Positions 6,150 to 6,168 of a DNA stretch of 6,168 nucleotides are shown piece after piece. How positions within the stretch are numbered: position 1 is the first letter of the stretch; every line of letters begins with the position of its first letter. Under the pieces are notes generated by a model, which saw only the letters and a program-made list of their open reading frames with translations, was not told the DNA's origin and did not search any database. The position numbers were made by a program, and so were the translations under genes. This DNA is from Planctomycetota bacterium (GTDB lineage: Bacteria; Planctomycetota; MHYJ01; JACQXL01), in contig JASEHY010000082.1 in the NCBI GenBank assembly GCA_030018555.1, positions 1 through 6,168 on the forward strand, written 5' to 3'.

Positions 6150-6168
6150 TTGCGAGAGCCCCGAAGGG
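6146..6168. repeat. Probable edge of a dispersed 'GTCATTGCGAG' repeat
   Basis: From GTCATTGCGAG onward, with AGCCCCGAAGGG following, the sequence resembles the start of a short GC-rich interspersed repeat common in many environmental bacterial genomes. It is often mis-annotated as tiny proteins containing FVIAR. The window ends inside it, so length and structure cannot be judged. The identification rests on memory of the motif, not on a second copy in this window. Confidence 0.55.

Noticed and set aside
6050..6168. The DUF2339 reading frame stays open after its stop codon to the window end.
   Set aside because: It has no start codon with a ribosome site, follows a normal stop right after the conserved C-terminal family motif, and overlaps repeat-like DNA. 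Chance openness over 39 codons is plausible.

Overview
The window reads as ordinary bacterial chromosome of moderate GC (about 40-45% by eye) with three long genes. A diguanylate cyclase gene (1364 to 93) and clpC (3971 to 1440) lie on the minus strand, clpC upstream. A divergent gene for a large DUF2339 membrane protein (4145 to 6049) lies on the plus strand. I see no tRNA, rRNA, CRISPR array, transposase or phage gene. The host cannot be named from sequence alone. ClpC without ctsR, mcsA or mcsB beside it argues against a classical Firmicutes clpC operon. Dispersed GC-rich palindromes, plus an end that resembles the widespread 'GTCATTGCGAG' repeat, suggest an environmental or uncultured lineage. 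That placement is a weak inference.

Layout. Positions 1-92 hold a strong GC-rich hairpin and a likely rho-independent terminator for the cyclase gene. Positions 93-1364 encode a membrane-anchored GAF-GGDEF protein with an intact GGEE active site but a degenerate RxxD inhibitory site. Positions 1365-1439 are a short, hairpin-rich gap between clpC and the cyclase. Positions 1440-3971 encode a complete ClpC ATPase with every key motif intact and an LGF loop for ClpP. Positions 3972-4144 are a divergent control region of 173 bp. It contains an 18-bp perfect inverted repeat whose arms each carry an outward-facing TTGACA, plus two short palindromes in front of clpC. Positions 4145-6049 encode the DUF2339 protein. 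Positions 6050-6168 are non-coding and end inside a probable dispersed repeat.

How the genes work together. ClpC should unfold and feed proteins to ClpP under stress, and the cyclase should make c-di-GMP in response to a signal sensed through its GAF domain or membrane segments. They may be co-transcribed, but hairpins between them could uncouple them. The DUF2339 gene is transcribed away from clpC. Its apparent sigma70-type promoter places the transcription start at or next to the ATG, so its mRNA is probably leaderless.

I do not see a convincing new multi-gene system. The most interesting signals are small. They are a palindromic element sitting in frame inside the DUF2339 linker, an 18-nt in-frame direct repeat flanking that linker, the inverted-repeat promoter arrangement, and the altered cyclase inhibitory site.
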